From the NCBI RefSeq assembly GCF_009720365.1, contig NZ_ML769312.1, positions 930,001-994,000 of the forward strand: 64,000 bases of DNA. The letters are read 5' to 3'. Below the pieces are notes generated by a model, which did no database searches, had not been told where the DNA came from, and worked only from the letters and a program-made list of their open reading frames with translations. Below, one piece after another: positions 24,156 through 31,956 of the stretch. This DNA is from Catellatospora paridis (lineage in GTDB: Bacteria > Actinomycetota > Actinomycetes > Mycobacteriales > Micromonosporaceae). Numbering within the stretch: the stretch's first letter is position 1; each line of letters opens with the position of its first letter. A program made the position numbers and the translations under genes.

Positions 24156-25829
24156 CTACTTCTCCAGCCAGGAGTAGGCGAAGTACGGCGTGCCGTGGGA
24201 GGTGTCGACGACGACGTCGTGCAGCTTGGCGCTGAACGCCCACAGCACGGAGTTGTCGTAGACGGGGAAGCCGGGCACGAGCTCGGCCAGGCGCTGCTGG
24301 GACTTGCCGTACAGCTCGGCCAGCTTGGCCTTGTCGCCGGTGCGGCGGGCCTCCTCCAGCCAGCCGTCGAGCTGGGCGTCGCTGATCCGGGAGGTGTTCT
24401 GGCCCAGCCGCTTCTCGTTGGGGATGCTGAACGTGGCGTACTTGATGTAGAGCACGTCCGGGGTGTTGGTGTGCCAGACGCCCGCGGACAGGTCGTAGTC
24501 GCCGTTGTAGCGCCGGGTGGTCAGCTGCGCGCTGGGCAGCAGCTCGACGTTGACCTTGATGCCGACGGCCTTCACCTGCGCCTGGACCAGGTCGAAGATC
24601 GGGCTGATGGTCGCGGTCTGAGCCACCGGCCACTGCACCAGCAGGGTCTTGCCGTCCTTGGTGCGGTAGCCCTCGGCGTCCCGACCCGTCCAGCCGGCCT
24701 TGTCCAGCAGCTCGTTGGCCTGCTTCAGGTCGTGCCCGCGCAGTTTCACCTCGGGGTCGTAGTACTTGGTGACCCGGTCGACGAAGCTGGTCGCGAGCTG
24801 CCGCTCACCGAACCCGACGGTCTTGACCAGCGCCTCCCGGTCGACCGCGGAGACGAACGCCTGCCGGATCGCGAGGTCGTCGAATGGGGCGCGGGAGGTG
24901 TTGAACTCGATGGTGTACGGCAGCCCGATCCGGTTGACGTTGGAGTACACCAGGTTCGGGTCCGTCTTCACCGCCGCCGCGTTCTGCGCCGGCACGTACC
25001 CGGTGGCCTGGTACTGGTTGCTGACCAGCGAGTTGAACCGCACGGCGTCCTGCCCGACCCAGGACACGTTGATCCCGTCCAGGTGCGCCGCGCCGGAGTA
25101 GCCGAGCTGCGGCGGCCCCCAGTCGTAGCCCGCCCGCTTGGCGAACGTCGCGCCCTGCGTCTTGGTGTACCCGGTCAGCACGAACGGGCCGGAGCCCACC
25201 GGCTTCTCGCACAGCTGCGCCGGGGTGCTCTCCTTGATCGCCTTGGGCGACAGCAGGCCCAGCCAGCCCTGCGCCAGCACGTCCAGGAACGGCGTGTACG
25301 GCTGCTTGAGCGTCACCTCCAGCGTGTACGGGTCGACGATGCGGCTGCTCTCGTAGGGCGCGATGTACGGCCCGGCCAGCGGGGAGCGGGTGTCCGGGTC
25401 GAGCATGTGCTCGAAGTTCGCGACCACGGCGGCCGCGTCGAACACCGCCCCGTCGCTGAACGTGACGCCCTGGCGCAGGTGGAAGGTGTAGACCTTGCCG
25501 TCTGCGGAGATCTCCCATTTCTCCGCCAGCCATGGACCCGGGTTGCCGTCGGTGTCGAGGTAGACGAGGTTGTCGGTCAGGATGCGCCCGAAGATCTGCT
25601 CCACGTCGGAGGAGATGGCGTGCGGGTCGAGGCACAGCGGGTCGGCCGACATCGACAGGTTCAGGATGCCCCCGGCGACCGGGGAGCCCTTGCCGTTGAG
25701 CACGTCCCCGGCGGTACGCGACGACGCGTCGGCACTGGCCGGGGTGGTGCCGCCGCTGGAGCCGCAGGCGGCCAGGGCGCCGATCGCGACGGTCGCGGCG
25801 AGCAGGCGGGTGGACAGGAGGAAACGCAC
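24156..25829 (-). CDS. Opp/Dpp-type ABC transporter substrate-binding lipoprotein
   Basis: 557 residues. The signal ends in lipobox 'ALAAC'. The mature part is an SBP_bac_5 protein, with 'GRILTDNLVYLD', 'YTFHLRQGVTFSDGAVFDAAAVVANFEHMLD' and 'FNTSRAPFDDLAIRQAFVSAVDREALV'. GTG at 25829 is chosen because the basic n-region and hydrophobic core begin there and GAAGGG precedes it. It is the first large gene of the operon and lies 164 bases behind the Cys leader peptide. The ligand is unknown; gene order with FMN-dependent C-S lyases suggests an organosulfur compound such as an S-substituted cysteine, sulfone or sulfonate. Confidence 0.88.
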   Translation of the reverse strand: MRFLLSTRLLAATVAIGALAACGSSGGTTPASADASSRTAGDVLNGKGSPVAGGILNLSMSADPLCLDPHAISSDVEQIFGRILTDNLVYLDTDGNPGPWLAEKWEISADGKVYTFHLRQGVTFSDGAVFDAAAVVANFEHMLDPDTRSPLAGPYIAPYESSRIVDPYTLEVTLKQPYTPFLDVLAQGWLGLLSPKAIKESTPAQLCEKPVGSGPFVLTGYTKTQGATFAKRAGYDWGPPQLGYSGAAHLDGINVSWVGQDAVRFNSLVSNQYQATGYVPAQNAAAVKTDPNLVYSNVNRIGLPYTIEFNTSRAPFDDLAIRQAFVSAVDREALVKTVGFGERQLATSFVDRVTKYYDPEVKLRGHDLKQANELLDKAGWTGRDAEGYRTKDGKTLLVQWPVAQTATISPIFDLVQAQVKAVGIKVNVELLPSAQLTTRRYNGDYDLSAGVWHTNTPDVLYIKYATFSIPNEKRLGQNTSRISDAQLDGWLEEARRTGDKAKLAELYGKSQQRLAELVPGFPVYDNSVLWAFSAKLHDVVVDTSHGTPYFAYSWLEK

Positions 25830-25860
25830 GGTGAAGCCCTTCGCAAGGGGTAGGGGTGTG

Positions 25861-25982
25861 CCGAGACGGCCGCCCTCGTGTCGTCGGGGGCGGCTCGGAG
25901 ATCGGAGTCGAGGAGCGGCGCGGGCCACGGCTGCGATGCCGTCCGGCGCGAAGCCGCGAGAAGGTCAGGCCTGAGGCAGGCC
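25861..25982 (-). promoter_or_regulatory. Leader-region hairpins, candidate attenuator
   Basis: Between the leader peptide and the binding-protein gene there are two hairpins on the minus strand. GGCCTG-CCT-CAGGCC (25968-25982) begins 11 bases after the leader stop. A longer GC-rich stem (GCCGCCC at 25869-25875 with GGGCGGC at 25888-25894, extended by CCGAG/CTCGG) lies next. This is the layout expected for ribosome-mediated attenuation. No T-run is visible, so Rho- or translation-dependent control is equally possible. Confidence 0.5.
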
Positions 25983-25993
25983 GGTGCGCGGCG

Positions 25994-26065
25994 TCAACAG
26001 CCGCTGCTGCACACCCGTTGGAAGTCCACATGGCGCCGTTGGGTCAGGCGCAGGCTTCGCTTCAT
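25994..26065 (-). CDS. Cysteine-containing leader peptide (RRHVD type)
   Basis: A 23-residue peptide, MKRSLRLTQRRHVDFQRVCS then SGC. The 'TQRRHVDFQRVCS' core matches the small 'putative leader peptide' class that precedes sulfur and cysteine genes in actinobacteria, usually written RRHVDLxRV with Cys near the end. Cys codons are at positions 19 and 23, the last just before TGA. It lies upstream of the Opp-type importer and its oxygenases. By analogy, ribosome stalling at Cys codons under cysteine shortage would allow expression of the operon. Confidence 0.8.
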   Translation of the reverse strand: MKRSLRLTQRRHVDFQRVCSSGC

Positions 26066-26109
26066 GGCTAGGGACGGTAGGAGCGCGCAGGCAAGATCGT
26101 CCAGGCTTT

Positions 26110-26125
26110 TGTGACCTGGATCACA
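26110..26125. promoter_or_regulatory. Perfect CRP/GlxR-type palindrome
   Basis: TGTGACCTGGATCACA fits TGTGA-N6-TCACA exactly. It lies in the divergent promoter region, 45 bases upstream of the leader-peptide start and 88 before the plus-strand oxygenase start. A cAMP-receptor-type regulator could link sulfur scavenging to carbon state. Confidence 0.65.
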
Positions 26126-26135
26126 CAGTTCTCCG

Positions 26136-26156
26136 GTATATCCCATAGAATTAATA
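26136..26156. promoter_or_regulatory. Sulfur motif site C in the divergent promoter
   Basis: GGTATATCCCATAGAATTAAT shares TATnTCCCATAGRA with sites A and B. It is AT-rich and lies between the two divergent sulfur operons, so it could serve either direction. Confidence 0.55.
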
Positions 26157-26212
26157 TGAATTATCTGCTCGATGGATTGTGCTGGCCCACCTGCGCGTGC
26201 CAGCATCCGTTC

Positions 26213-27457
26213 ATGGTCAGCTCCACACCGGACCTCGTTTCGGCACCGCTCGATGCCCCGTCCACTCCCGACATCGCCCACGCGCACGTCATCGCCGACG
26301 ACGCCGAGGCGCTGCGGGTCGCGGCGGCGCTCGCCGCCGAGTTCGCCGCCGACGCGGCCGCCCGCGACGCCGGCCGCCGCCTGCCCCGCGCCGAGCTCGA
26401 CCGGCTGAGCGCGAGCGGGCTGCTGGCCATCACGGTGCCCGCCGAACACGGCGGCGCCGACGCGAGCACGGCCACCGTCACCGAGGTGTTCCGGCTGCTG
26501 GCCGCCGCCGACCCGAACATCGCCCAGATCCCGCACAGCCACTTCGTCTACGTCAACGTGCTGCGCCACAACGGCGCCGCGGAGCAGCGCAAGTTCTTCT
26601 TCGCCGAGGTGCTCGCCGGAAAGCGGATCGGCAACGCCCAGTCCGAGACCGGCACCAGGCACCTGATGGACTACCGCACCCGGCTCACCCCCGCCGGCGA
26701 CGGCTACCGGCTCGACGGCACGAAGTTCTACACCACCGGCGCGCTGTTCGCCGACTGGCTGGCCGTGCTGGCCCGCGCCGATGACGAGAAGCTGCACGTC
26801 GCGTACACCCCCGCCGACTCCCCCGGCGTCAGCGTCGTCGACGACTGGAACGGCATGGGCCAGCGCACCACCGCCAGCGGCACCGTGCACCTCGACGGCG
26901 TCGCGATCCCCGCCGACAGGGTCGTGCCACACCACCTGACCTTCACCGGCCCGCAGCTCTACGGCGCGTTCGCGCAGATCGTGCACGCCGCGATCGACGT
27001 CGGCATCGCCGAGGGCGCGCTGGCCGACGCCGCCGAGTTCGTGCGTACCAGGACCCGACCATGGTTCGAGGCCGGTGTCGAGACCGCCGCCGAGGACCCG
27101 CTGCTCGTGCAGCGCTTCGGTGAGCTGGACCTGCAACTGCGGGCCGCCCGCGCGCTGCTGGCCCATGCCGCCGCCGAGATCGACCGCGCCGCCGTCGACC
27201 TGACCGACGACACCGCCGCCACCGCGTCGCTGGCCGTCGCCGCCGCGAAGGCGTACGCCGACCGCGCCGCCAACGAGATCAGCAGCGCCCTGTTCGAGGT
27301 CAGCGGCACCCGCTCCAGCCTCGACGACTACAACCTGCACCGGCACTGGCGCAACGCCCGCACGCACACCCTGCACGACCCCGTCCGCTGGAAGATCCAG
27401 CACCTCGGCCGGGCCGCCCTCACCGGCACCGCCCCACCACGCCACGGCCTGCTCTGA
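26213..27457 (+). CDS. Acyl-CoA-dehydrogenase-fold monooxygenase (SfnC/DszC-like), divergent operon
   Basis: 414 residues: N-terminal helices with 'LLAITVPAEHGGADASTATVTEVFRLLAAADPNIAQIPHS'-type DszC signature, beta domain 'LDGTKFYTTGALFADWLAV' and 'GMGQRTTASGTVHLDGV', helical end 'NLHRHWRNARTHTLHDPVRWK'. FMNH2-dependent oxygenation of an organosulfur compound is expected. It is a clear homologue of the gene at 17492. No good ribosome site precedes 26213; an in-frame ATG at 26156 would add 19 residues including three Cys and may act as a leader (see findings). Start choice is therefore uncertain. Confidence 0.82.
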   Translation: MVSSTPDLVSAPLDAPSTPDIAHAHVIADDAEALRVAAALAAEFAADAAARDAGRRLPRAELDRLSASGLLAITVPAEHGGADASTATVTEVFRLLAAADPNIAQIPHSHFVYVNVLRHNGAAEQRKFFFAEVLAGKRIGNAQSETGTRHLMDYRTRLTPAGDGYRLDGTKFYTTGALFADWLAVLARADDEKLHVAYTPADSPGVSVVDDWNGMGQRTTASGTVHLDGVAIPADRVVPHHLTFTGPQLYGAFAQIVHAAIDVGIAEGALADAAEFVRTRTRPWFEAGVETAAEDPLLVQRFGELDLQLRAARALLAHAAAEIDRAAVDLTDDTAATASLAVAAAKAYADRAANEISSALFEVSGTRSSLDDYNLHRHWRNARTHTLHDPVRWKIQHLGRAALTGTAPPRHGLL

Positions 27458-27472
27458 CCCGCCCACCAACGT

Positions 27473-27529
27473 CGGTCCGGGGCCGCGACGCCGCGAGTTC
27501 GGCGACAACAGCGTCACGGCCCCGGACCG
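27473..27529 (+). other. Long stem-loop between the SfnC-like gene and ssuD
   Basis: CGGTCCGGGGCCG (27473-27485) pairs perfectly with 27517-27529. The 31-base loop contains a smaller CGCCG/CGGCG hairpin. It lies inside the 102-base spacer of this operon. It may terminate part of the transcripts or protect the upstream message. Confidence 0.6.
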
Positions 27530-27559
27530 CGACCAACCCGAACAGCACGGAGACCGCAC

Positions 27560-28714
27560 ATGAGCCTCACCTTCCACTGGTTCCTGCCCACCTACGGCGA
27601 CAGCCGGTTCATCGTCGGCGGCGGCCACGGCCTGCCCGCGGGCGTGGCCGGCGGCGCGCGCCCGGCGACCCTGGCCTACCTCGGCCAGATCGCCCGCACC
27701 GCCGAGCAGCTGGGCTTCGTCGGTGCGCTCACGCCGACCGGCGCGTGGTGCGAGGACGCCTGGCTGTCCACCGCCATGCTCACCGAGGTCACCGAGCGGC
27801 TGAAGTTCCTCGTCGCGTTCCGTCCCGGCCTGCTGTCACCGACCCTGGCCGCGCAGATGGCCGCCACCTTCCAGCGCCACTCCAACGGACGCCTGCTGCT
27901 CAACGTCGTCGTCGGCGGCGAGACCCACGAGCAGCGGGCGTACGGCGACTGGCTCGACAAGGACGCCCGCTACGCCCGCGCCGACGAGTTCCTGCACGTC
28001 ACGCGTTCGCTGTGGCGCGGCGGCAGCGTCGACTTCACCGGCGAGCACCACCGCATCGAGGGCGCGACCATCCCGCGGGTGCCCGACCCGGTGCCGCCGA
28101 TCTACTTCGGGGGCTCGTCGAAGGCCGCCGGCCCGGTCGCGGCAAAGCACGCCGACGTCTACCTCACCTGGGGCGAGCCGCCCGCGCAGGTCGCCGGCAA
28201 GCTCGACTGGATCCGCAAGCTCGCCGCCGAGGAGGGCCGGGAGCTGCGTTACGGCATCCGGTTGCACGTCATCGCCCGCGACACCGCCGACGAGGCCTGG
28301 GCGCAGGCCCGCAAACTGCTCGAAGGCATCAGCGACGACGACATCGCCGCGGTGCAGGCGGGCCTGGCCCGCAGCGAGTCCGAGGGGCAGAAGCGCATGC
28401 TGGCCCTGCACGGCGGCAAGCGGGACAGCCTGCAGATCGCGCCGAACCTGTGGGCGGGCGTCGGCCTGGTCCGCGGCGGCGCGGGCACCGCGCTGGTCGG
28501 CAGCCACACCGAGATCGCCGACCGCATCGCCGAGTACGCCGACCTCGGCATCAGCGAGTTCATCCTCTCCGGACACCCGCACGTCGAGGAGGCGTACTGG
28601 TTCGGCGAGGGGGTGCTGCCGATCCTGCGCGACCGCGGCCTGTGGACGCACCCGGCCGGCGACCCGGCGCGCGAGCTACCGAAGATCCCCTTCGCCGGCG
28701 CACAGTCCCGTTAG
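27560..28714 (+). CDS. ssuD: FMNH2-dependent alkanesulfonate monooxygenase (SsuD-like)
   Basis: 384 residues, the SsuD length. 'LTFHWFLPTYGDSR' start, 'GFVGALTPTGAWCEDAWLS' with the conserved active-site Cys region, 'FLVAFRPGLLSPTLAAQMAATFQRHSNGRLLLNVVVGG', 'YFGGSSKAAGPVAAKHADVYLTWGEPP' and 'GTALVGSHTEIADRIAEYADLG' are all SsuD signatures. It splits alkanesulfonates into aldehyde and sulfite. It is unlinked to the ssuACB transporter at 3 kb but shares the sulfur motif. FMNH2 would come from SsuE at 18702 or the reductase at 10330. Confidence 0.92.
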   Translation: MSLTFHWFLPTYGDSRFIVGGGHGLPAGVAGGARPATLAYLGQIARTAEQLGFVGALTPTGAWCEDAWLSTAMLTEVTERLKFLVAFRPGLLSPTLAAQMAATFQRHSNGRLLLNVVVGGETHEQRAYGDWLDKDARYARADEFLHVTRSLWRGGSVDFTGEHHRIEGATIPRVPDPVPPIYFGGSSKAAGPVAAKHADVYLTWGEPPAQVAGKLDWIRKLAAEEGRELRYGIRLHVIARDTADEAWAQARKLLEGISDDDIAAVQAGLARSESEGQKRMLALHGGKRDSLQIAPNLWAGVGLVRGGAGTALVGSHTEIADRIAEYADLGISEFILSGHPHVEEAYWFGEGVLPILRDRGLWTHPAGDPARELPKIPFAGAQSR

Positions 28715-28725
28715 GCGGTGTCCTC

Positions 28726-29478
28726 ATGACCGGATCGACGAACCAGCTGACCAGTGAAAGTGGTGCCCACCGCTGCCCGCCGGTGTCGTCGACGGGCCCG
28801 CTGGGTGGGCTGATCCCCCACGCCGTGCGGCCTGACCGCTGGTGCTGGGCGCCGGACCGGGGATTCCATCCCCGGTCGGCCCCGCACCAGCGGGTCCAGC
28901 TCACCCCGGCCGCCGGGCTGCTGACCCGCGGGCGGACCATCGGCGTACGGCAGGCGGTGGCGCTCGGCGCGGCCGGGGCGCACGCCGACCTCGCGCACGC
29001 GTTCAGCGAGCTCGACTCGTGGGTGCCGTTCCCGGACGCCGAGGTGTTCGCCCGGCTCGGCTGGGCCGCCCGGCACCTGGACGAGGCAGATGACGACACG
29101 CTGCGCGACATCGTGGCGGGGGCGCTTCGCGCGATCGACGAGGAGCTGCTGCCTGCCTCGTGGCGGCGGCCGCTGGCCATCGCGGCCGCCGGTGGGGCGG
29201 TGTCGGCGGCCGAGCAGGCGCGGCTGCGCAGCGCGGGCGATGCCGCATACCGGCGGCTGACCAGGTTGGAGACCGGCTGGCCGCAGCCGCCTGCCGACCG
29301 GCAGGCCTGGTGGGACTATGCGGCCGCGCGGGCCTGCACCACGCTGCGCGACGGCGACTGGGTCCCGGCCGCCCGCGCGGTGACCGACCTGTACGGACTG
29401 ACCGCCCCGGACCCGCGCCAGGCCGCACAGTGGCTGACCGCGATCGCCGACCGGTCCACCGCCGGACTCCCCCACTGA
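28726..29478 (+). CDS. Hypothetical protein downstream of ssuD
   Basis: 250 residues, soluble, Ala/Arg/Trp-rich, mostly helical from residue 65 on. A short 'DRWCWAPDRGFHPRSAPHQR' segment near residue 40 has several aromatics and one Cys. The start is 11 bases after the ssuD stop, so it may share the transcript, though the weak ribosome site (no clear purine run) and different composition leave this open. I do not recognise a family. It converges with the methyltransferase gene, 12 bases away. Confidence 0.6.
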   Translation: MTGSTNQLTSESGAHRCPPVSSTGPLGGLIPHAVRPDRWCWAPDRGFHPRSAPHQRVQLTPAAGLLTRGRTIGVRQAVALGAAGAHADLAHAFSELDSWVPFPDAEVFARLGWAARHLDEADDDTLRDIVAGALRAIDEELLPASWRRPLAIAAAGGAVSAAEQARLRSAGDAAYRRLTRLETGWPQPPADRQAWWDYAAARACTTLRDGDWVPAARAVTDLYGLTAPDPRQAAQWLTAIADRSTAGLPH

Positions 29479-29490
29479 CGGCTCGCAGCC

Positions 29491-30399
29491 TCAGGCACAC
29501 CGAGGAAGCTCGAGGTCCCAGACGATGACCGCGGGCACCGCCCACGCGGCCCGGACCGCCTCGGGCAGCAGCGCGATCAGCGACCACGGCCAACCGGCCC
29601 AGTCGCCGGGAGACGCCTCTGCCAGCGGTACCGGCGGAGGCGGTGGCGGCTGGTCACCGTCCGAGCCGCGCGGCTCCTCGCACGCCCGAATCTGGAGTCC
29701 GGCGGCCAGCGCGGCGCGCACGAAGTCGCCGGTGGTGTGCCGGTACGTGGCGACGAGGCCGGGTTCGCCGCCCGGACCGAGTGCGTGCGGGATCGAGCCG
29801 CGGAAGCCGATCTCGCAGTGGGCGTCGGAGATCACCGCATGCCCGCCGGGGCGCAGCACGCGGGCGAACTCGGCCAGCACCGGCTCCAGCGAGGGCGAGT
29901 GGGACAGCGCGAGGCCGGAGACGACGAGGTCGACGCTGTCGTCGGGCAGCGGCAGCTCGCGCAGATCGCCCAGGCGGAATTCCCCGGACGGCACCCGGAC
30001 GCGGGCCCGTTCCAGCATCTCCGGTGAACTGTCCACGCCGATCACCGTGAACCCCTGCCCGGCAAGGTGCTCCGCGTGCCTTCCCGTGCCGCACGCCGCG
30101 TCGAGGGCATTGCCGACCGGCAGCGCCTCGATGAGCCGGTGCATGACCGGCTCGTCGATGTCGAACAGGCTGTTGCGCGGCTCGTCGTAGGTCGCCGCCC
30201 ACTGCCGGTACCCGGTGACCGTGTCGCCCCACCCGACCTGCACGCCCGAGTGCCCGGTGAGCGCCGGGTTGGCCAGCAGCGCCCGCACCTCGGCCAGCCG
30301 CCGCTGCGTGAACTCCTCGTCGTACTCCCCGCCCCATCCGTGCAGGAGCGCGAGGCCCTCGATCCCGAGCAGGTATGCCAACGGATGCTGGTAGATCAT
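29491..30399 (-). CDS. SAM-dependent methyltransferase, class I
   Basis: 302 residues. The Rossmann methyltransferase core occupies the middle: motif I 'ALDAACGTGRHAEHL', then 'VIGVDSSPEMLERAR', 'LRELPLPDDSVDLVVSGLALSH' and 'EFARVLRPGGHAVISDAH', the Methyltransf_11/25 pattern. An N-terminal extension of about 100 residues ('IYQHPLAYLLGIEGLALLHGW', 'DEEFTQRRLAEVRALLA') belongs to an actinobacterial subgroup. The substrate is unknown. The start at 30399 is preferred because similarity begins at once; a start at 30453 adds a Cys-rich stretch of low quality. Confidence 0.85.
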   Translation of the reverse strand: MIYQHPLAYLLGIEGLALLHGWGGEYDEEFTQRRLAEVRALLANPALTGHSGVQVGWGDTVTGYRQWAATYDEPRNSLFDIDEPVMHRLIEALPVGNALDAACGTGRHAEHLAGQGFTVIGVDSSPEMLERARVRVPSGEFRLGDLRELPLPDDSVDLVVSGLALSHSPSLEPVLAEFARVLRPGGHAVISDAHCEIGFRGSIPHALGPGGEPGLVATYRHTTGDFVRAALAAGLQIRACEEPRGSDGDQPPPPPPVPLAEASPGDWAGWPWSLIALLPEAVRAAWAVPAVIVWDLELPRCA

Positions 30400-30592
30400 G
30401 CCGCGACCGTAGCCCGCCGGCCCGCATCGATCCACGCAATTTCGAGCCGACACCCTCCAATGTGCTGACCAGGCGGGTCAGAGCCCGGAGCCTTTCGCGG
30501 CGACGCCGGACCGGGATGTAGGCGTTGAAATCCATTAAGCCGAATGGTTCGATAGGTGACGACTGGCAGCTACGTCCAGAACGGGGAGTTTC

Positions 30593-31855
30593 ATGACATG
30601 GTGTACGGTCCTGCGCGTCGTCGTTTCCGCGGTCGTCGTGCTCACGTCAACGGTGGTGATCAGGTCGCCGAGCGCCCAGGCTGCCGCCGCCAACCCGGTC
30701 GTCACCTGGGACGCCAATGCCCAGCAGGCCATCTGGGATGTCGCGCAGCAGCAGCCGAACGAGCAGGCCCGCAGCTTCGCGATGGTGCATGGGGCGGTCT
30801 ACGACGCGGTGAACGCGATCGCGGGCAAGCCGTACCGGCCGTATCTGGGCGCACCGGCCGCCGACGGAACGGAGTCGGCCGAGGCGGCCGTCGCGACGGC
30901 CGCGCACCAGGTGCTCGCGTTCTTGTTCCCGGCTCAGCTGGCACGGCTTCAGGCCCAGTACGACGCGGCGCTGGCCGCGGTCCCCGACAGCCCGCACAAG
31001 CAGCGCGGCGTGTCGGTGGGCGCGCAGGCGGCTGCCGCGATGATCGCGGCACGTCGCAACGATGGCGCATTCGGGTCGCAGACCTGGCGGGAGGGCACCC
31101 AGCCCGGTCAGTGGCGCCCGACGCCGCCGACGTTCGCATCGGCAGGAGCGTGGACGGGGCACGTCAAACCGTTCCTCATTCCCAGCGCGTCCATGTTCCG
31201 CACCTCAGGACCGCCCGAGCTCACCAGCCGCGCCTACGCCCGGGACTACGACGAGGTGAAGCGGCTCGGAGCGGTCGACAGTTCGGTACGCACCGCCGAC
31301 CAGACGTCGGCCGCCATCTGGTGGCACGACAGGCGCCTGACCGAGTGGGAGATCAAACGGCAGGTCGCGATCGGTCAAGGGCTGGACACGCTGCAAGCCG
31401 CTCGCATGTTCGCCATGGTGGACATGACCGAGGCAGACGCCCTCATCGCGTGCTACGCCGAGAAGGAGCACTGGAGCTTCTGGCGGCCGGTGACGGCGGT
31501 CCAACTCGGCGAAACCGACGGCAACCGGGCCACCGTGGGCGATCCGAGCTGGATGCCGCTGCTCGTGACACCGGGGTTCCCCGAATACACCTCCGGCCAC
31601 ACCTGCTTCACCTCCGCGTCGATGGCGACGCTGGCGTTCTTCTACCGCAGGGACAACATCTCCTTCAGTGCGTACAGTCCCGCCGCGAACGCGACACGGC
31701 ACTTCGCGAGCTTCTCGAAGGCGCTGGCCGAGGTCGTCGAAGCGCGCATCTGGGGTGGCGTCCACTTCCGATCCGCTGACAACCAGGGCGTGCGGATCGG
31801 GCTGTCCGTCTTCGCCTACATGGCGGCCGGGGACTACTTCAAGCCGACGAGGTAG
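30593..31855 (+). CDS. Secreted vanadium-dependent haloperoxidase-like / PAP2 superfamily protein
   Basis: 420 residues with a Sec signal ending near 'SAQAAAA'. The C-terminal half holds the vanadate/phosphate-binding motifs: 'KEHWSFWRP' (K-x6-RP), 'TSGHTCFTS' (SGH) and 'ARIWGGVHFRSADNQG' (R-x5-H). These are shared by vanadium chloroperoxidases and acid phosphatases; the helical N-terminal half resembles actinobacterial haloperoxidase-like proteins. It acts outside the cell. Halide specificity or phosphatase activity cannot be told from motifs alone. It is a single gene with its own terminator. Confidence 0.82.
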   Translation: MTWCTVLRVVVSAVVVLTSTVVIRSPSAQAAAANPVVTWDANAQQAIWDVAQQQPNEQARSFAMVHGAVYDAVNAIAGKPYRPYLGAPAADGTESAEAAVATAAHQVLAFLFPAQLARLQAQYDAALAAVPDSPHKQRGVSVGAQAAAAMIAARRNDGAFGSQTWREGTQPGQWRPTPPTFASAGAWTGHVKPFLIPSASMFRTSGPPELTSRAYARDYDEVKRLGAVDSSVRTADQTSAAIWWHDRRLTEWEIKRQVAIGQGLDTLQAARMFAMVDMTEADALIACYAEKEHWSFWRPVTAVQLGETDGNRATVGDPSWMPLLVTPGFPEYTSGHTCFTSASMATLAFFYRRDNISFSAYSPAANATRHFASFSKALAEVVEARIWGGVHFRSADNQGVRIGLSVFAYMAAGDYFKPTR

Positions 31856-31864
31856 CACGAGCAT

Positions 31865-31892
31865 GCGGCGCCCGCCGGCCGGCGGGCGCCGC
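31865..31892. terminator. Palindromic terminator between convergent genes
   Basis: A perfect 28-base GC palindrome (14-bp arms) lies 9 bases after the haloperoxidase-like stop, before the convergent hydrolase. It can serve both directions. Confidence 0.8.
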
Positions 31893-31956
31893 CTGGGTGA
31901 GTGCCCGGTCAGGCCGCGGGGAGCCCGCCGCTCGGGCTCCACCGACGGCGCAGTGC

